Source: Argentina anserina
Lineage: Eukaryota > Streptophyta > Magnoliopsida > Rosales > Rosaceae
NCBI RefSeq assembly: GCF_933775445.1
Contig: NC_065874.1
Coordinates: 17,751,001 to 17,815,000 of the forward strand
DNA length: 64,000 bases
Reading direction: 5' to 3'
Shown: one piece after another, positions 10,223 through 22,995 of the stretch
How the letters are laid out: every line of letters begins with the position of its first letter
Position numbering within the stretch: the first letter of the stretch is position 1
Program-made: the position numbers and the translations under genes
The notes under the pieces: generated by a model
What the model saw: the letters and a program-made list of their open reading frames with translations, nothing else
Told to the model about the DNA's origin: nothing
The model's database searches: none

Positions 10223-12242
10223 ATGAGCAGAAGAAGATTTGGATCGGTTCGATCGGCGAACAGTCTAGTATATGGAGATAAAACCTTTGAAGGAAGTCCT
10301 TCTCCTTTGCTCAAGAAACACAATGCCCAGTTAGATAGCCCAGAGGTATTTTCGTGTTTTTTTTTTCGAGTTAATTTGAGTTTCCTTGATGTACTAGTTG
10401 CTGTATTGTAAATGTAATCATGCCTTGCCTAATGTACTTAGACCATTTGCATCCTTTTGTCTACAAATAAAGTCTCCTTCTAGAGCAAGAGAACTCCATA
10501 TGGCAAGGAGGGACATAGTTCGGTACAGAGAAACCAGAACAGACACAGACTTGGTCAAAGAACAGGCACAGATTGAGCTATATGATGCAAAGAAGATAGC
10601 CAAAGACTTGTCTTCGGTAATTGAGGAATCAAACACTGTGACCAGAGCGCACACAAGAGAGATTGAAGCACTGAGGAAACCAAGAAGGCGTGGGGATAGT
10701 CGAGTATTAATGCCTGTTGGGGATAATCATGTGGAGAATAACAAAAATTTTGAACAAGTCATGAGAGAATTGCATCTCTTGAAGCAGGAGCTGAGCCTGC
10801 TCAAGCTAGATATGGCTAATGTTTTGGAAGAGAAGTCACAGGCAGAGAAGCAAGCAGAATCTGCAAATGAAAAGATGATGTTTTACACAAGCTCAGCTGA
10901 AGCTATCAGGAAGGAGATTGAAGAAGCTGATGAAGAGCAATTGCTAGTTGAGCTGTCTAAGATTGAAGCCTTGAAGGAATTTGGAGATATTGAAACTGAG
11001 AGACAAGAAGAAGCCAAGCATCTCTCATCTGTGGTGGAGGAAACCAGGAAAAAAGTGGAAGATATTACTCAAGAGATTGATCAGTCAGAGCAACTTGAAA
11101 CCAGATTATCTGAAACATTGTCTAATGTGGAGGTGTTGCAGAATGAACTTGAGGTAGTTAAAGCGATGGACAAAAGTAGTAGTCCATTGACTGATAGCTT
11201 GCAGGTTTCAGAAGCCAGTTTCCAAAGAGAAGAGGAAGCTGAAGCTTCACCCTTGTTACAATCGATCACAGAAGAGTTAGAAGCGGCAAAGAAAGAACTA
11301 GCTGCAGTAAAGGAAGAAGGAATGCAATACATGGCCTCCATGAATGTAATAAGAAATGAGATGAAGCATATCACAGATGAGACAGCTCGGATAAAGAAGG
11401 CAGAAGATAAAGTGGATTTAACTGTTCAAAATATCAATTCAAAGCTTCTCAGAGCCAAAGCCAAGTTGGAAGCTGTATCTGCATCTGAAGAAAAAGGGCA
11501 ATCAATTCTATCCAGTCTTTCTCTCACTCTTGAACAGCTTAAGGCGGATGCTGATGCTGCAAAGAAAGAGAAGGATCGGGCCAGTGAAGAGGCCGCAACC
11601 ACTAAGTCAGAAATACTCAAGATTGAATCAGATATAGATGTTGCTGAGGACAAATTTGAGGCTGCAATGCAAGAGCTTGAAGCTATCAAATCTTCAGAGG
11701 CTATTGCTCTTGAAAATCTCAAAAATCTTATTGAGACTAGCATGAGAGCGAGAGCTTCTGCGGCTCAGAGTAGTTCTTCGATAACCATATCCAAGTTCGA
11801 ATATGAATACTTGACAGGACGTGCACTTGTGGCCGAAGAAATTGCTGATAAAAAGGTAGCAGCAGCTCAGGCTTGGATTGAAGCTATAAAGGCCAGTGAG
11901 AAGGAAATATTGATAAAGATAGACTTAGCTGAGAGAGAGTTGAAAGAATCGATGGTGGAGGAGAAAGAGCAAGAGGCCTCTAGACCTGGAAGACAGTCTT
12001 CAGGACAGAGGATGCTTGAGGGACAAGAACTACAAAACTGGAAACAAAAGAGGGATAAAAATGCAGCATCTGGACACCGGCCTAGCTATGGAAATTTAAC
12101 TCCATCAAGGCAGGCCAAGCTCCGAAAATCTGCGTCTCCTGGAGCTCGACAATTTAATAATTTCCCCATTCAGAAAAAGAAGAAGGTAATACCTAATCTG
12201 GGAAAATTGTTTGGGGGTAAGAAAATTGAAAAAGATGAGTGA
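10223..12242 (+). CDS. WEB-family coiled-coil protein (PMI2/PMI15-like)
   Basis: Two coding exons, 10223-10345 and 10473-12242, joined in phase 0, give a 630-residue protein. Start ATG at 10223 opens MSRRRFGSVRSANSLVYGDK and the donor CAGAG|GTATTT is good; the acceptor ACAAATAAAG|TCT is weaker. The rest is almost entirely coiled coil rich in E, K, A and S, starting with RARELHMARRDIVRYRE and LVKEQAQIELYDAKK, the signature of the plant WEB (DUF827) family. The C-terminus is basic (KKKKVIPNLGKLFGGKK). Family members act at the cytosolic side of chloroplasts and plasma membrane in light-driven chloroplast movement with cp-actin. The length matches PMI2/PMI15 (about 570-610 aa). Exact orthology among WEB paralogues is not settled. 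The reading frame is intact. Confidence 0.85.
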
Positions 12243-14144
12243 TCTGTTTCAAGTTTATGCAAAACTGAGTCCACTAGAAACTACACCTCTCAAATACTTT
12301 TAGCTTTAGGAGCTTCTCATAGCTCTGTTCTTTTGCAAATAACTGCTCCTCAATAAAGCTTTTGGTTTCCAAAAATGTGTAGTCTGAGTGATCTAGTAGT
12401 GTGTGCATGAGAGTATTCATGTACAATAATGCCATAGTTGTGAAGGATTCATGTCTGTTATAAAAGAGAGTAGAGTTGTAAGCATGCGAGTCATAATCGT
12501 ACAACAAGCACCCTTTCTCAACCTCTAATTGTCTAGGTTTAATCACAGTATTAAACACATTAGCTAAGGCCCTGGAATATTACTGCTAGTTTGACTTGTT
12601 TCAGCATATCTACTCCATTACCTCTAACTTGCAACTTTTTGAGAGATATATTTCTGATCAACTTCATGAAATTCATGCTGATGAAGAAGTTTATTGATCT
12701 CATCAATCCGAAAACCCTCCTATTTTGCTGAGGCTGCCATTTGCTCACCTTACAGTCTTAAACTAAAAGACTACTTGGTCTAAGGACCACAGATAGATTT
12801 GTATTGCAGAAGTAGCTAAACTTGGTTGGAAACTCCTTACTTAACCTGATAATTAGTGGGTTAGTTATCATTTATTACTGCAATATATCTTAGCTGCCTG
12901 TTTACTCTTGACTGAAGAAAAGTCTACTTCTTGCAAATGTATTCTAGAAGCTAGAACTTTGCTAAAAAACAATTATAATTATAAGATGGATTATGGGTAG
13001 TGGAATTGACATGTGCTTCTGGAAGTTTAATTGGTTCTACTTCTGCCGTTCTTACTGATCACCAAAGATTTCAAATTTTACCTGAATAGGTAGTGTGTTT
13101 GTTATTAACGAGTGGTGCTTTGATTTTTCCTAATTTTTAGTCCAAAGCATTATCAATCTAGCTTGTTTTGTGCTGCAAAAGAATTGTTTTAGCCATGTCT
13201 ATCGATGAATTCAGTGACAGCTACTAGAACATCATCGTGAGGGCTCCAATTGCATGGGTCCATTTTCTTCCTCTAGCTACAATCATTGTTGGTTCACTTG
13301 GTTGTATTAGAATACCAAATTAACACACTTCAATCATACAACATTGTAGTTTCTCAGGCTTCATCAAGCATATATAAGACATGGCTAGCAAATCTTGTCT
13401 TTAATAATCGAATACCACATTTTAGAAGATCGCCGATACTACAAGATTATGTCATATATGTAACATGTTGTCGACTACGGCACACTAATTATCCATAATT
13501 TAGAAAACTAGATTGATATGAAGATAGGCCAGCTTCATGATTGGTAGATTAGCGTCGAATATAACTTTCTCACTTCCAAAACATGACTCAAAATAATATG
13601 TCTACTCGAGCATGTTTCTGATACACAAATTTCCTCATAAACCATACCACACGGAAGCTCTTGCTGAAAATTTCACTAGTGAAACTGGCGTTTGCGTGAC
13701 TCTTATGTGGTGGTCAAACTCATCACACCAAATATAACCAAATTGCACTTCCAGCGCAAATCAAGACATAAGCCTCGCCTCCAATTGCGTTCCAATGATT
13801 AGAATGGTCCCAACCAGACCAGATTTGACACCATTATAAGACTTCTTCATGCTAAACACCCGATTAAAGTGCCCTAGGTTTACATAATTGTCTTACTACA
13901 TGCTTACTTATGAAACCAGTTCATATATTCAGGCTTATCTTAGAAGTATGCCTTTATACAAAAGGTGTAATTTAGCTTCATTAGAAGTTTCACTTGCATG
14001 TCATTGAAGAACCAGCAGCAAGTACAAGGCTCTCATATAATGTCAGTCTCTCCTTCCAATCTTCCATCTTCATCTTTATTCCAAACCCCATTTTCCACTT
14101 TGTCTCAAGCCATCAAGCTTGCCTAGCTATTTGTATTTTGCATC
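12243..14144. other. Intergenic between WEB gene and receptor kinase
   Basis: Nothing recognisable. Two minus-strand open frames (12274-12558 and 12560-12748) lie in different phases with no splice link and no family resemblance; the first follows the WEB gene and overlaps its likely 3' UTR. The last ~150 bases before 14145 are CT-rich and are the likely leader of the kinase gene. Confidence 0.5.
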
Positions 14145-16287
14145 ATGGTTTTGCAAGTTCTTCTCTTGGTTTTGCTTGTATCCAACTCTCTTGCATTTGT
14201 GAGCCGTGTTAATGAAGAAGGATTAGCACTGATTTCATTCAAGGAATCGTTAACTGAGTATGCTGAAGGCTCTTTGAATAACTGGAACTCGTCAGACCAA
14301 AGCCCATGTTCATGGGATGGAGTCACATGCAAGCAAGAAAAAGTTGTATCCCTCAGCCTTCCATACACAAACCTTGCTGGGATTTTGCCTCCTGCTCTTG
14401 GGAACCTCTCTGCTCTCCGCCGTCTAAATCTCAGGAACAACAGGCTCTTCGGAAGACTGCCTTCAGAGTTGTTCAATGCAAAGGAGCTCCAGAGTGTGGT
14501 ATTATCAGGAAACTCATTATCTGGGTCTGTTCCGGATGAGATACAGATGCTGACTTACCTACAAACTCTAGATCTCTCACAAAATTCTTTCAATAACTCG
14601 ATACCATTATCTATAGTTGGGTGCAGGAGACTGAAGAGTCTTGTCCTTGCTGGAAACCATTTTTCTGGTTCCCTCCCAGATGGCATCACAAGTTTGGTAA
14701 GTCTTCAAAAGCTCAACATTTCCTTCAACAGGTTCAGTGGTTCCATCCCCAAGGGCATTAGCAACTTGTCGAATTTGAGAGCAACTCTCGACATGTCTCA
14801 CAACTTGTTTAATGGTGCTATCCCAGCAAGCCTAGGAAACCTTCCTAAGAGAGTTTATATTGATCTCAGTTACAACAATCTAAGTGGACCAATTCCACAG
14901 GTTGGCTCTCTAATCAATCAAGGACCAACAGCTTTTGTAGGCAATATTTTTCTCTGTGGACCGTCGATACAGATCTCATGTCATTCAAGCACTCCGGACT
15001 CAAATTTTCAATTCATGTTGTATAATCCGCCTCATAATTCAGGTTGGAGAAGCAACTCTAGTACATGTGCTGTGGTCTTTGTCATCGCAGGTATCATTCT
15101 TGGTATTTGTCTTTCTGCCCAATTGCTCTCCAAATGGTATAAGAAGATCTGTTCTTGTAAAGTCAGTCAACATTTTGAACAGACACTCATGCCCACGAAG
15201 GACTTGCTATGCTTTTCAAGACATGGTTCGGAGTCTCCGGAGCATTACCAATTTGTTCAATTGGACATGCATGTCAATTTAGATCTTGACAAACTGCTGA
15301 AAGCCTCTGCATTCCTTCTGGGTAAGAGTAAAGTTGGGATTGTTTATAAAGTTGTTCTAAAAGATGGACGAACCTTAGCAGTGAGAAGTCTTGGAGATGA
15401 AGCTTCGCAAATGTTCAAGGAATTTCAAACAGAAATTGAAGCAATTGGAAAGATGAGGCATCCAAATATCACCACTCTTCTGGCATATTATTGGTCAATT
15501 GACGAGAAGCTGCTTATATATGAATACATTCCGAACGGTGACCTTTCTACTGCAATTCATGGTAAATTGCTTAAACATAACTTTTCATTGTGATTATGAA
15601 TGTTTATTCTAATACATGTGATATATGGTTTTGCTAGGAAAACCAGGCATGATATCCTTCAAACCTCTTTCTTGGCCTATACGTCTTAGAATCATGATAG
15701 GCATGGCAAAAGGTTTGGCTTATATTCATGAGCATAGTCCTAGAAAATATGTCCATGGAGATTTGAGGCCTAGAAATGTACTTCTTGGACCAAAGATGGA
15801 TCCCCATATCTCCAATTTCAGACTAGGCCGCCTCGCCAAAGTAACTGAAGAATCTGAATCCTTTCAATTTGAACAACTCACAGCTAACACATCATCGCTT
15901 CAGAAATCTCCATATTTGCAGAGGGCTGCAAGCTCGATAGCTGCAGCAGAGCCTTGCTACAAAGCTCCTGAAGCCACCAAAGTTGCCAAATCTTCCCAGA
16001 AAGGCGATGTGTTCTCATTTGGGGTGATAATGATGGAAATGATTTCTGCCAAAAAGCCATATATCAGAGCTGGTTCTCTAGAAATTGATTTAGTTGAATG
16101 GTTTAAGACCAGCACAGAGGAACCAAAGGTCGTGTTTGATGTATTAGACCAGCTGTTAGCTCCAGATGTGGACATGGAAGAGGAAATTGTTGCAGTAATG
16201 AAGATTGCTCTTGCTTGTGTTGCTAAGGCCCCTGAAAGAAGGCCCTCAATGAGGTGTGTCTGTGATAACTTGGCCAGATTGGCCTAA
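14145..16287 (+). CDS. LRR-III receptor-like (pseudo)kinase, ZAR1-like
   Basis: Exons 14145-15561 and 15638-16287 (G|GTAAAT donor, TTGCTAG acceptor, codon split 1/2) encode 688 aa. Order: signal peptide 1-18; LRRNT with the cysteine pair at CSWDGVTC (~55-62); about six LRRs (~65-255) with LxxLxLxxNxLxG repeats; a cysteine pair (CGP...C, 271-279); a membrane helix (~308-328); kinase from ~388. It resembles Arabidopsis At2g01210/ZAR1 along its whole length, including AYYW and DEKLLIYEY. Three kinase features are altered: the beta-3 lysine is Arg414 (as in this subfamily), the glycine loop is GKSKVG, and the DFG motif is replaced by NFR (532-534), while the HGDLRPRN loop keeps Asp514. A plasma-membrane receptor that signals without its own catalysis is likely. 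Ligand unknown. Confidence 0.88.
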
Positions 16288-16930
16288 TTAACTATTTACA
16301 TGGATGATTAAAAAACACTTTCGTACATGTACCGGTAAGAGCTATGCAATGTAATCCAGGCGATCATTTCATACCCATTTTATTCCTCTGTATGTGTAGG
16401 CTCAAAAGAACAGCATAAATAGAAAGAAAATATTTGCATCCGAACTAGTATATACGTTTGATTCCAAATTTTCTTTTACTTATATAATTCAGGCAACGCA
16501 AGTTCAAATTTTAGCCCTTTATGAACTAGTCAATAAATCACTTATGTAAAAAATTATTGAAATCAAATATCATTTACTCAGCGATTGTATTCATTTATAT
16601 GACAACTGATTATGTTACTTGACATACATTTTTATTTTGGTAATCAAAGTGATAATTCTAGTTGAGCGGTTTTTCTTTGACGAAACGACGCCGTAGCCAA
16701 CTCTGCTTTAAAGTAAAACGTCTTCTGGTCTTCTTCTTCTTCCTCACGTATCAACTAGTCGTAGCTCCAATCCGCCATTTTCATACCTCAAAGCTCTTCC
16801 GGATCTTCACACTCCATAGCTCTAGACTTTCCCAGCTGCCCACTTTAAGTCAGTCGCTGTGAATTATTAGTGAAATTTCGCCCAGAAAGTTAAAAGATTT
16901 GATTTTTTTTTTTGAATTTGAGGGCAGATC
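16288..16930. other. Intergenic / lipase promoter and leader
   Basis: Kinase 3' UTR followed by the 5' region of the lipase gene. ACGACGCCGT and pyrimidine-rich stretches appear at 16680-16790. No clear TATA box assigned. Confidence 0.45.
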
Positions 16931-19900
16931 ATGGAGACAAGGAGATGGTTGCTCATACTGGCACTACTTGCTTGCCTCTTTGCTTTTTCTGATGGGCGAG
17001 GTTCAATTTCAATCTATTCACTTAAAGTTTCTTCCTTTTTCTTTTTTTTTTCTGTTCCCAAATTTTGGAATTGCTAAGTTGAGGCAATCAAATTAGGGTG
17101 GCAAGGTTTCACTAGTGTAAATGTGTAAGACTGTAATTGATTAATTACTTGGGTTTACTTCACTGTTGATTTTGTTTAAAGAATGCTGGTGATTTTGGTG
17201 TGCTAGATAGTTGGAAAGGTCATTAAGTTTAATTTAGGAGAAGAGAGGTGTGGGGGATTGGATGTATTGCTGAGACTATGGAGTGAATCAATGGGTTTTT
17301 GGAGGGAAATATTGATGAAAATGGAATATTCAATGACACTGGACATGTGATATAGAAGCTCACATTGCTTCTGTTTGTGCTGCCAAGCTATCTGAAATCA
17401 AGTCTCTTTATGAAGCAAAAGTGAAGGAGGTCTTATATGGACCGGTGGAAGCGCTCCTTGATGGAGCTCATACCGAGATGTTTTGTCTATCTTAGTTGGT
17501 GCAAATAGTTTTGAAGGCATCAAATTTTTGAGTTAATGACGCATCACACATAGTAAGTGGGGGTGGGGGTGGGGGTGGGGGTGGGGGTGGGGGGTCTCTT
17601 TGCTGTGATGAAGCCCCATTTAATAGTATACACAGTCATGAGCTTTGGGTTTATGATATTGATGTCTGTTGTTTATATTGATTTGAAAAAAAAAATAGAG
17701 AAAGAGAGATGCGAGGGTTGTGAATTATGCCAATGTAGATGGGAAGAATGTAGATGACGGTATTTTGTGGGTGTTGGAATTCATATTCCAAATCTTTGTT
17801 ATTTGAACTTCTAGTCCCATGTTTAACAGATAAGTTTTCTGTTTTCCAAACACAGGATGGAAGTACAAGCACAAAGTTCATAGCCGGGACACCATCTACA
17901 ATCATACTCTTGCCACAATATTGGTTAGGTATGCTTCTACCGTAAGTTTCATGAGTATGTTCTATAAAGTTAGATTGTGTCTGTCATTCGGCATCGTAAA
18001 TGTGATTGCAACAGATTAATTCTGCGGAGTATTTGATCTGTCTTTTGAAATGGGAAACAAAGCTTATGACATTTGCTGCTATGTGCTCTGTAGCAGTTGT
18101 AATTATACTCCTCTTCTCGTAGGTTTATTTGTCAGATTTGACGGAGCTGTTTTCTTGGACATGCGACAGATGTAATAGGTTGATTAAGATACTAAGATTC
18201 CGATGATCAAATATAGTTTCCATATCTTAACGTGTGGGACTTATTCCTTCATTCAATGGAAAAAGGACTTTCAAAGGATGGAGCTAATTGTGGACGTCCA
18301 GCATTGCTTACAGGTGCAGTTTCATACTTCCCTCTGGTTTGTACTGATACCGTTGATCTTTTAGCTGCCTCATTCTCACATCGTCATTACTATTTCAGGC
18401 ATTTGTTGGAGTGGCAACAGATCCAAATGCTATTATAATTGCATTTAAAGGGACTCAGGGAAACAGGTAGAATACTTGACTTCTTATATCCTTCCTGCTT
18501 AATTATTATTGAGCCCAAGTTATTGACTGACCAGTAAAAGGGTGTATGCTGCTTAGTTGTGTGCTGGTCCATTGTGCCGAAAGAGAGGCCGTCTATAGAA
18601 CTTAGCGAGCATTATATGTTGTGGGTTTTCTCGAATTATATGCATCTCCGCTGGCAACATATCTAATCTGTTCTTGGGCCAGAGTTGTTTGTTGATTGAT
18701 AGTTGATTTTGTGTGTACAGCATACAAAATTGGTTTGAAGACTTATTTTGGAAACAACTTGATATAGATTACCCTGGCATGCCTGATGCAATGGTACTTA
18801 TTCCAGTGAAGTTTCTCCACTTGTTTGCTTACTGTGAGGTTTTAATTTTCATTCTTTTTGCATTATTTCAGGTGCACCATGGGTTTTATAATGCTTACCA
18901 CAACACAACCATACGACCTGGAATTCTAAATGCTGTTGTAAGAGCCAAAGAGTTCTATGGAGATCTTGGCATCATAGTAACAGGGCATTCTATGGGAGGT
19001 GCTATGGCTTCATTTTGTGCTCTTGATTTAAGGGTAATCATAATTCATAACCATGCCAGTCTCCATTACGCATGTTTCATCTTACATAACTTTCTTAATT
19101 TAGTCCATCATTTTTGTTTCATACTCCAAAGCATGATAATTTGATGGCAAATGGGCTCTCTTTTGGCTTGTTTGGGAGGGGAGTGTATTGGGTGACTAGT
19201 GTTATCTGTCTTTGATGGAGTAGTATGTGCACAACGTGATGGCCTAAGGCATAAATGTCCGCATGGTATATATAATGATAACTTGTAACAGTTCTTTAGG
19301 AGAAAATCTAGTTATACTATTCTAGTGTGCATGTAAATAGCAGTAATGTAAGTGGTAGTATGCATGATCTGTAGCGTAGTATGGTTATTATATCATGCCT
19401 GAGAAGGTTGTATCTTATGTCAAAATTAGTGATATAGGCCTTGATGAAAATATAGTAGGTTGTTTTTGAAGTTTTACTGATCAAGATATCTTCATGAGTC
19501 GAACAAATTTCTTGAAAGGGTAGAAGAGTGTAAACTTATACCAGAAGCCCACCTGACATAAAGTTTTGATTGTGTTATTTGCATCTCACTTCTTGTTGGT
19601 ATTGTGTTCCTGATGCATACATGTTAGTTCTTTGAAAGTTAAATTTGGTTTGCACCATAAGCATTTTCTTCAATCCAGTGAAATTCTAACTAAGGATCCT
19701 TTTATCTCTTTTCTTTTCATTTTCCGAATTGCCAGGTTAATCAAAAAGAGAACAATGTTCAAGTTATGACATTTGGACAACCTCGAATCGGTAATGCAAT
19801 ATTTGCTACTTACTATACCGAAATTGTGCCAAACACTGTACGAGTAACAAATGGAAATGATGTTGTGCCTCATCTGCCTCCATACTACACTTATTTTCCT

Positions 19901-21177
19901 CAGAAGACATACCACCACTTCCCGAGAGAGGTATTGTTTAGGCCACTGAGGTGGATTACTTGTTTAAACTTTTAAGCCTTTTGTATCTCTTTGTGGCCAA
20001 CCTTTTAATGCTTTTGTTCTTGATCATATGTGATTGTTTGTTTCTTTGTTTATTTGTTTATAACTTTTCGTCACAAGTAAAAGAACATATATGCTTTGTC
20101 CATGATCTTTCTCAAGAATACTTGTTAAACAACACTTATTAGTCTGGGACGTGTACTCCAGAAATCCACAGGGTTGATGTCATACCTGAGTTGAGTTGAG
20201 TTGGCACTTTAAGATGATTTTAGTTTATCTAATGATTGACTGACCGTTCTACACACCTGATAGGTGCCGTTTCCAGAAATTTTAAACAAAAGTTTTTCCC
20301 TCGTATCTTGGTCACTTTTACAGTTTTTTTATTTCGTAATCCCCAGGTATGATACCTTATAGCTTCACAGTTACAAGTCATTTTCTCATTACTTAAAGTG
20401 ATTTAAATCAGTAAACAGTAATAATCCAAGCCAGCTGGTAAGATAAACCTGATGCACCCAATGTTGTATGTGGTGCCGTCCAATCTAAGAGAATTAGTAC
20501 TTCTGGTTTTACAGAAAATTAGAATAGTTTATGAGTCCCAACTCTTTACATTGTCGGATGTAGTGGTGTAATGAAATGCACAATGGTGTCTTCTTACCTG
20601 CACCTCGTGAAAGCTTAATGTTAACATGTATGTTTATGATCATATCATAGCAAGTCTTTCTTTTTTCATACCATTGAGAGTGCCTTATTCTTATTGTAGG
20701 TGTGGCTTTATGACATTGGATTGCGAAGTCTTGTTTATCAGGTCGAGAAAATATGTGATGATTCTGGTGAGGACCTAACATGCAGCAGGTAATCCCTCTT
20801 GTATAGCAAAATCATGGAGATTTGTCGTCTCAATTTCATAATTTTATCATGTTCTGCTACATTCAGGCCCCTTGCAGTCTTAGATTAGTAAATAAGTTAC
20901 ATAAGGCAAAAGCTGGAAATAATTGTCTATTTTGATGTTACAAGTTTTGACACATCCATGCAGGTCAGTGATAGGGAACAGCATTTCAGACCATTTAATT
21001 TATTGTGGTGTCGACTTAAAGGACGAGACATGGAGACCTTGTCAAATTGTGACAGCTCCTGGTTTAGTTGATCATAGAAGAACAGATATGAAAGGAAATT
21101 TTGTTCTCTCCAGAGATCTTGGAACTCCTGTTCTTAAACTCAAATTACAATCAGATGCTGGGGAAACGCCTCTGTAG
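16931..21177 (+). CDS. Secreted class 3 lipase (fungal-lipase-like), ten exons
   Basis: Exons: 16931-17000, 17856-17941, 18123-18188, 18266-18313, 18399-18466, 18721-18793, 18872-19033, 19736-19930, 20700-20788, 20964-21177. All phases join to a 356-residue protein, the normal length for this plant family (At5g18640/At3g14360-type). Residues 1-21 form a signal peptide ([19 protein letters not shown]). Domain hallmarks: HNHTLAT-type start, [13 protein letters not shown], the nucleophile elbow GHSMGG (Ser177), the acid in [12 protein letters not shown] (Asp233) and the histidine in SISDH (His296). It should hydrolyse acyl esters of lipids, outside the cell or in the secretory system. The junction between exons 3 and 4 is odd: alignment to family demands AAG|ATACTAAG as donor with a normal AG acceptor. 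Intron 1 holds a G-rich track and a foreign gene scrap. Confidence 0.88.
17358..17495 (+). pseudogene. RHD3-like exon fragment inside lipase intron 1
   Basis: A 45-codon open stretch reads [19 protein letters not shown] and then [14 protein letters not shown] before a TAG. The [10 protein letters not shown] block is characteristic of the ROOT HAIR DEFECTIVE 3 family of ER-shaping dynamin-like GTPases. No flanking RHD3 exons are seen. It is probably a captured or duplicated piece. Family identification is from memory of the motif. Confidence 0.45.
17559..17595 (+). repeat. G-rich (GGGGGT)n track, potential G-quadruplex
   Basis: Six consecutive runs of five or more G separated by single T, on the coding strand within lipase intron 1. 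This satisfies the G3+N1-7 four-run rule with room to spare. Confidence 0.9.
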
Positions 21178-22959
21178 AATCAATAGAACGTCAGCTGTTG
21201 TTTCCTGCGGAATAACTGAGGAAGTGATCAATTCCGAGGTCCTGTCCTTGTGAAAAAGCTGCGTCTAAGAGCCTCTCTGATTTGGAAAAGCTATAGCTGA
21301 TGAACTGAGGAAGGTATATGGGCTGCTGCTGCAAATGCCACTATTGTATATATGAATCTATATGTGTACATAGACAGTCATTGGATTACGAATACCGGCA
21401 TTCTGTTGACTTGTGTAAATAAACTGAGACTGGTAGATCTTTTAATACCATTACGATCAGTTGCAAAGTTGTGCTCGAGTGCCATATTATCTTTCCTTTT
21501 GGGTTTTCCCGTGTCTGGTATATAAATTTTAACCTCCGATGAGATCATAAGGCATGTGGAGGGGAGCTGAAGAGATGCTGAAGCAGTAGTTGAAGTGATC
21601 GGAAAATAAGAGGGCAACCTCCGTCATGACTCATGAAGGTTTGAAGAAATCAGAGAGTTATTGATATGCTATTGTTGAATCATAACTCATGAGTTTAAGA
21701 TTACCATAACAAATTGTATTTGGATTGCTTGTGACATTTTGAATGGTGTTGCTGGTTCCATGCATGTTGGGATTGTGTAGACATGATGCACAACAAAAGG
21801 CATGCGTGTGTTCAACACAAATACAAAATGTATTACTATTGAACTTGTGTTTTGAATTGCTGAAAAAAGTATAAACTGTTTCAAGAAGACGTCGTTCAAA
21901 TGCTGAAATTTGAGACACTAAAGTGATTGATATTGATAAGCACATTAGCACACTTCTCAAACTTGCGCAGCGTACTCATGACTTGGATCGCAAGATCTCC
22001 TATGTTGTCAACCAATTCCGTTCGTCGTCCAACCCAGCGTCGCACTGGTCCTCGTCGAATCGATGACGGCTCTTTCGAGCCTCCCCGACGTTGCAAGCGA
22101 CCTCGATCTCGACGAAGCCTCTAATGCCTCCACACCCGCGTAACAATGACCAACTGACTCGGGTCGTTCAACTCGGTCAACCGGAGCTGCAGCCCAATGT
22201 CGACAACGCTTTCCTTTCTAGAAACCGACTGCCCTTTTTCGAGCCTCCCGGCACTGCAGCTCGAGCTTGACATGTTTCCTTTGGGTCCGACCCAGTCTTG
22301 ATCCGGTTTCCACTCCAAGCTGACCCATCTCGGATTTGGGCCTATGGCCTGACGAGCCCAACAGTCTACTTTGGCCTACCTCCCTATTTTTTTCCTATTT
22401 CTATACTTCATTGTTTCTTTGCACGTTTAGTTCCCAACTACTTTTCAGCACTCGTATAGGACAATTGATCAATCGTTGTAACATTGTGATGACATGCATA
22501 CCAGAGATGGACATTCCTTAAGAGCAATTTATGACATCCGTACGAAGATTAAAAAGGACTTTAGGTAGCAGCTTTTCTGCATTTTTTTGTATGAATAATA
22601 ATTGGAGACTATGTCAATTAAATGCGGTTTTATTTGAAAAACCAACAAATTTTTCTTAAAGTTGCTGCTTTTGAATATATATATATATATATATATATAG
22701 TATCAGGCGCTATTAGCCTTCTTCATGTATCTTTTTCCACTGTTATTATACCGTGGATGAGACCAGTGAGGGATATGACTCCCCCTCGTGTGATATGGAG
22801 AAATGTAATTTTTACATCCGTCCAACACTTCTCATTCCAGAGGGGTAGAAATGAATTTCAATATCAGGATACATCCATCTGGACGAATGTTCTTTATTGC
22901 TTGAATTATGATTCTTGGAAAACCTTCCAGGTTTTCGTTTGACTTAGTTCAAAGATTGA
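21178..22959. other. Lipase 3' UTR and intergenic sequence with gene scraps
   Basis: Lipase 3' UTR probably runs to ~21480. A (TA)n microsatellite occupies 22675-22699. A coding-like scrap lies at 21923-22066. Otherwise nothing recognisable. Confidence 0.5.
21923..22066 (+). pseudogene. Coding-like fragment, unidentified
   Basis: A 47-codon stretch (DIDKHISTLLKLAQRTHDLD then RKISYVVNQFRSSSNP) has amino-acid composition of a real helical protein but no start. A second short open frame in another phase from 22063 (MTALSSLPDVASDLDLDEAS) follows. They may be a frameshifted remnant of one gene. I cannot name it. Confidence 0.3.
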
Positions 22960-22995
22960 TTCTCAATGAGCCATAACTTCTGCTTCTGAAGGTGT

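Noticed and set aside
10398..10472. Upstream extension of the WEB-gene second exon from ATG 10398
   Set aside because: The 25 residues are intron-like and do not resemble the family; splicing to exon 1 at 10223-10345 keeps phase.
11081..11743. Minus-strand frames within the WEB gene
   Set aside because: Ser/Ala-rich shadows of the coiled-coil coding strand.
12274..12748. Two minus-strand frames after the WEB gene
   Set aside because: They are in different phases without splice sites and have no recognisable family.
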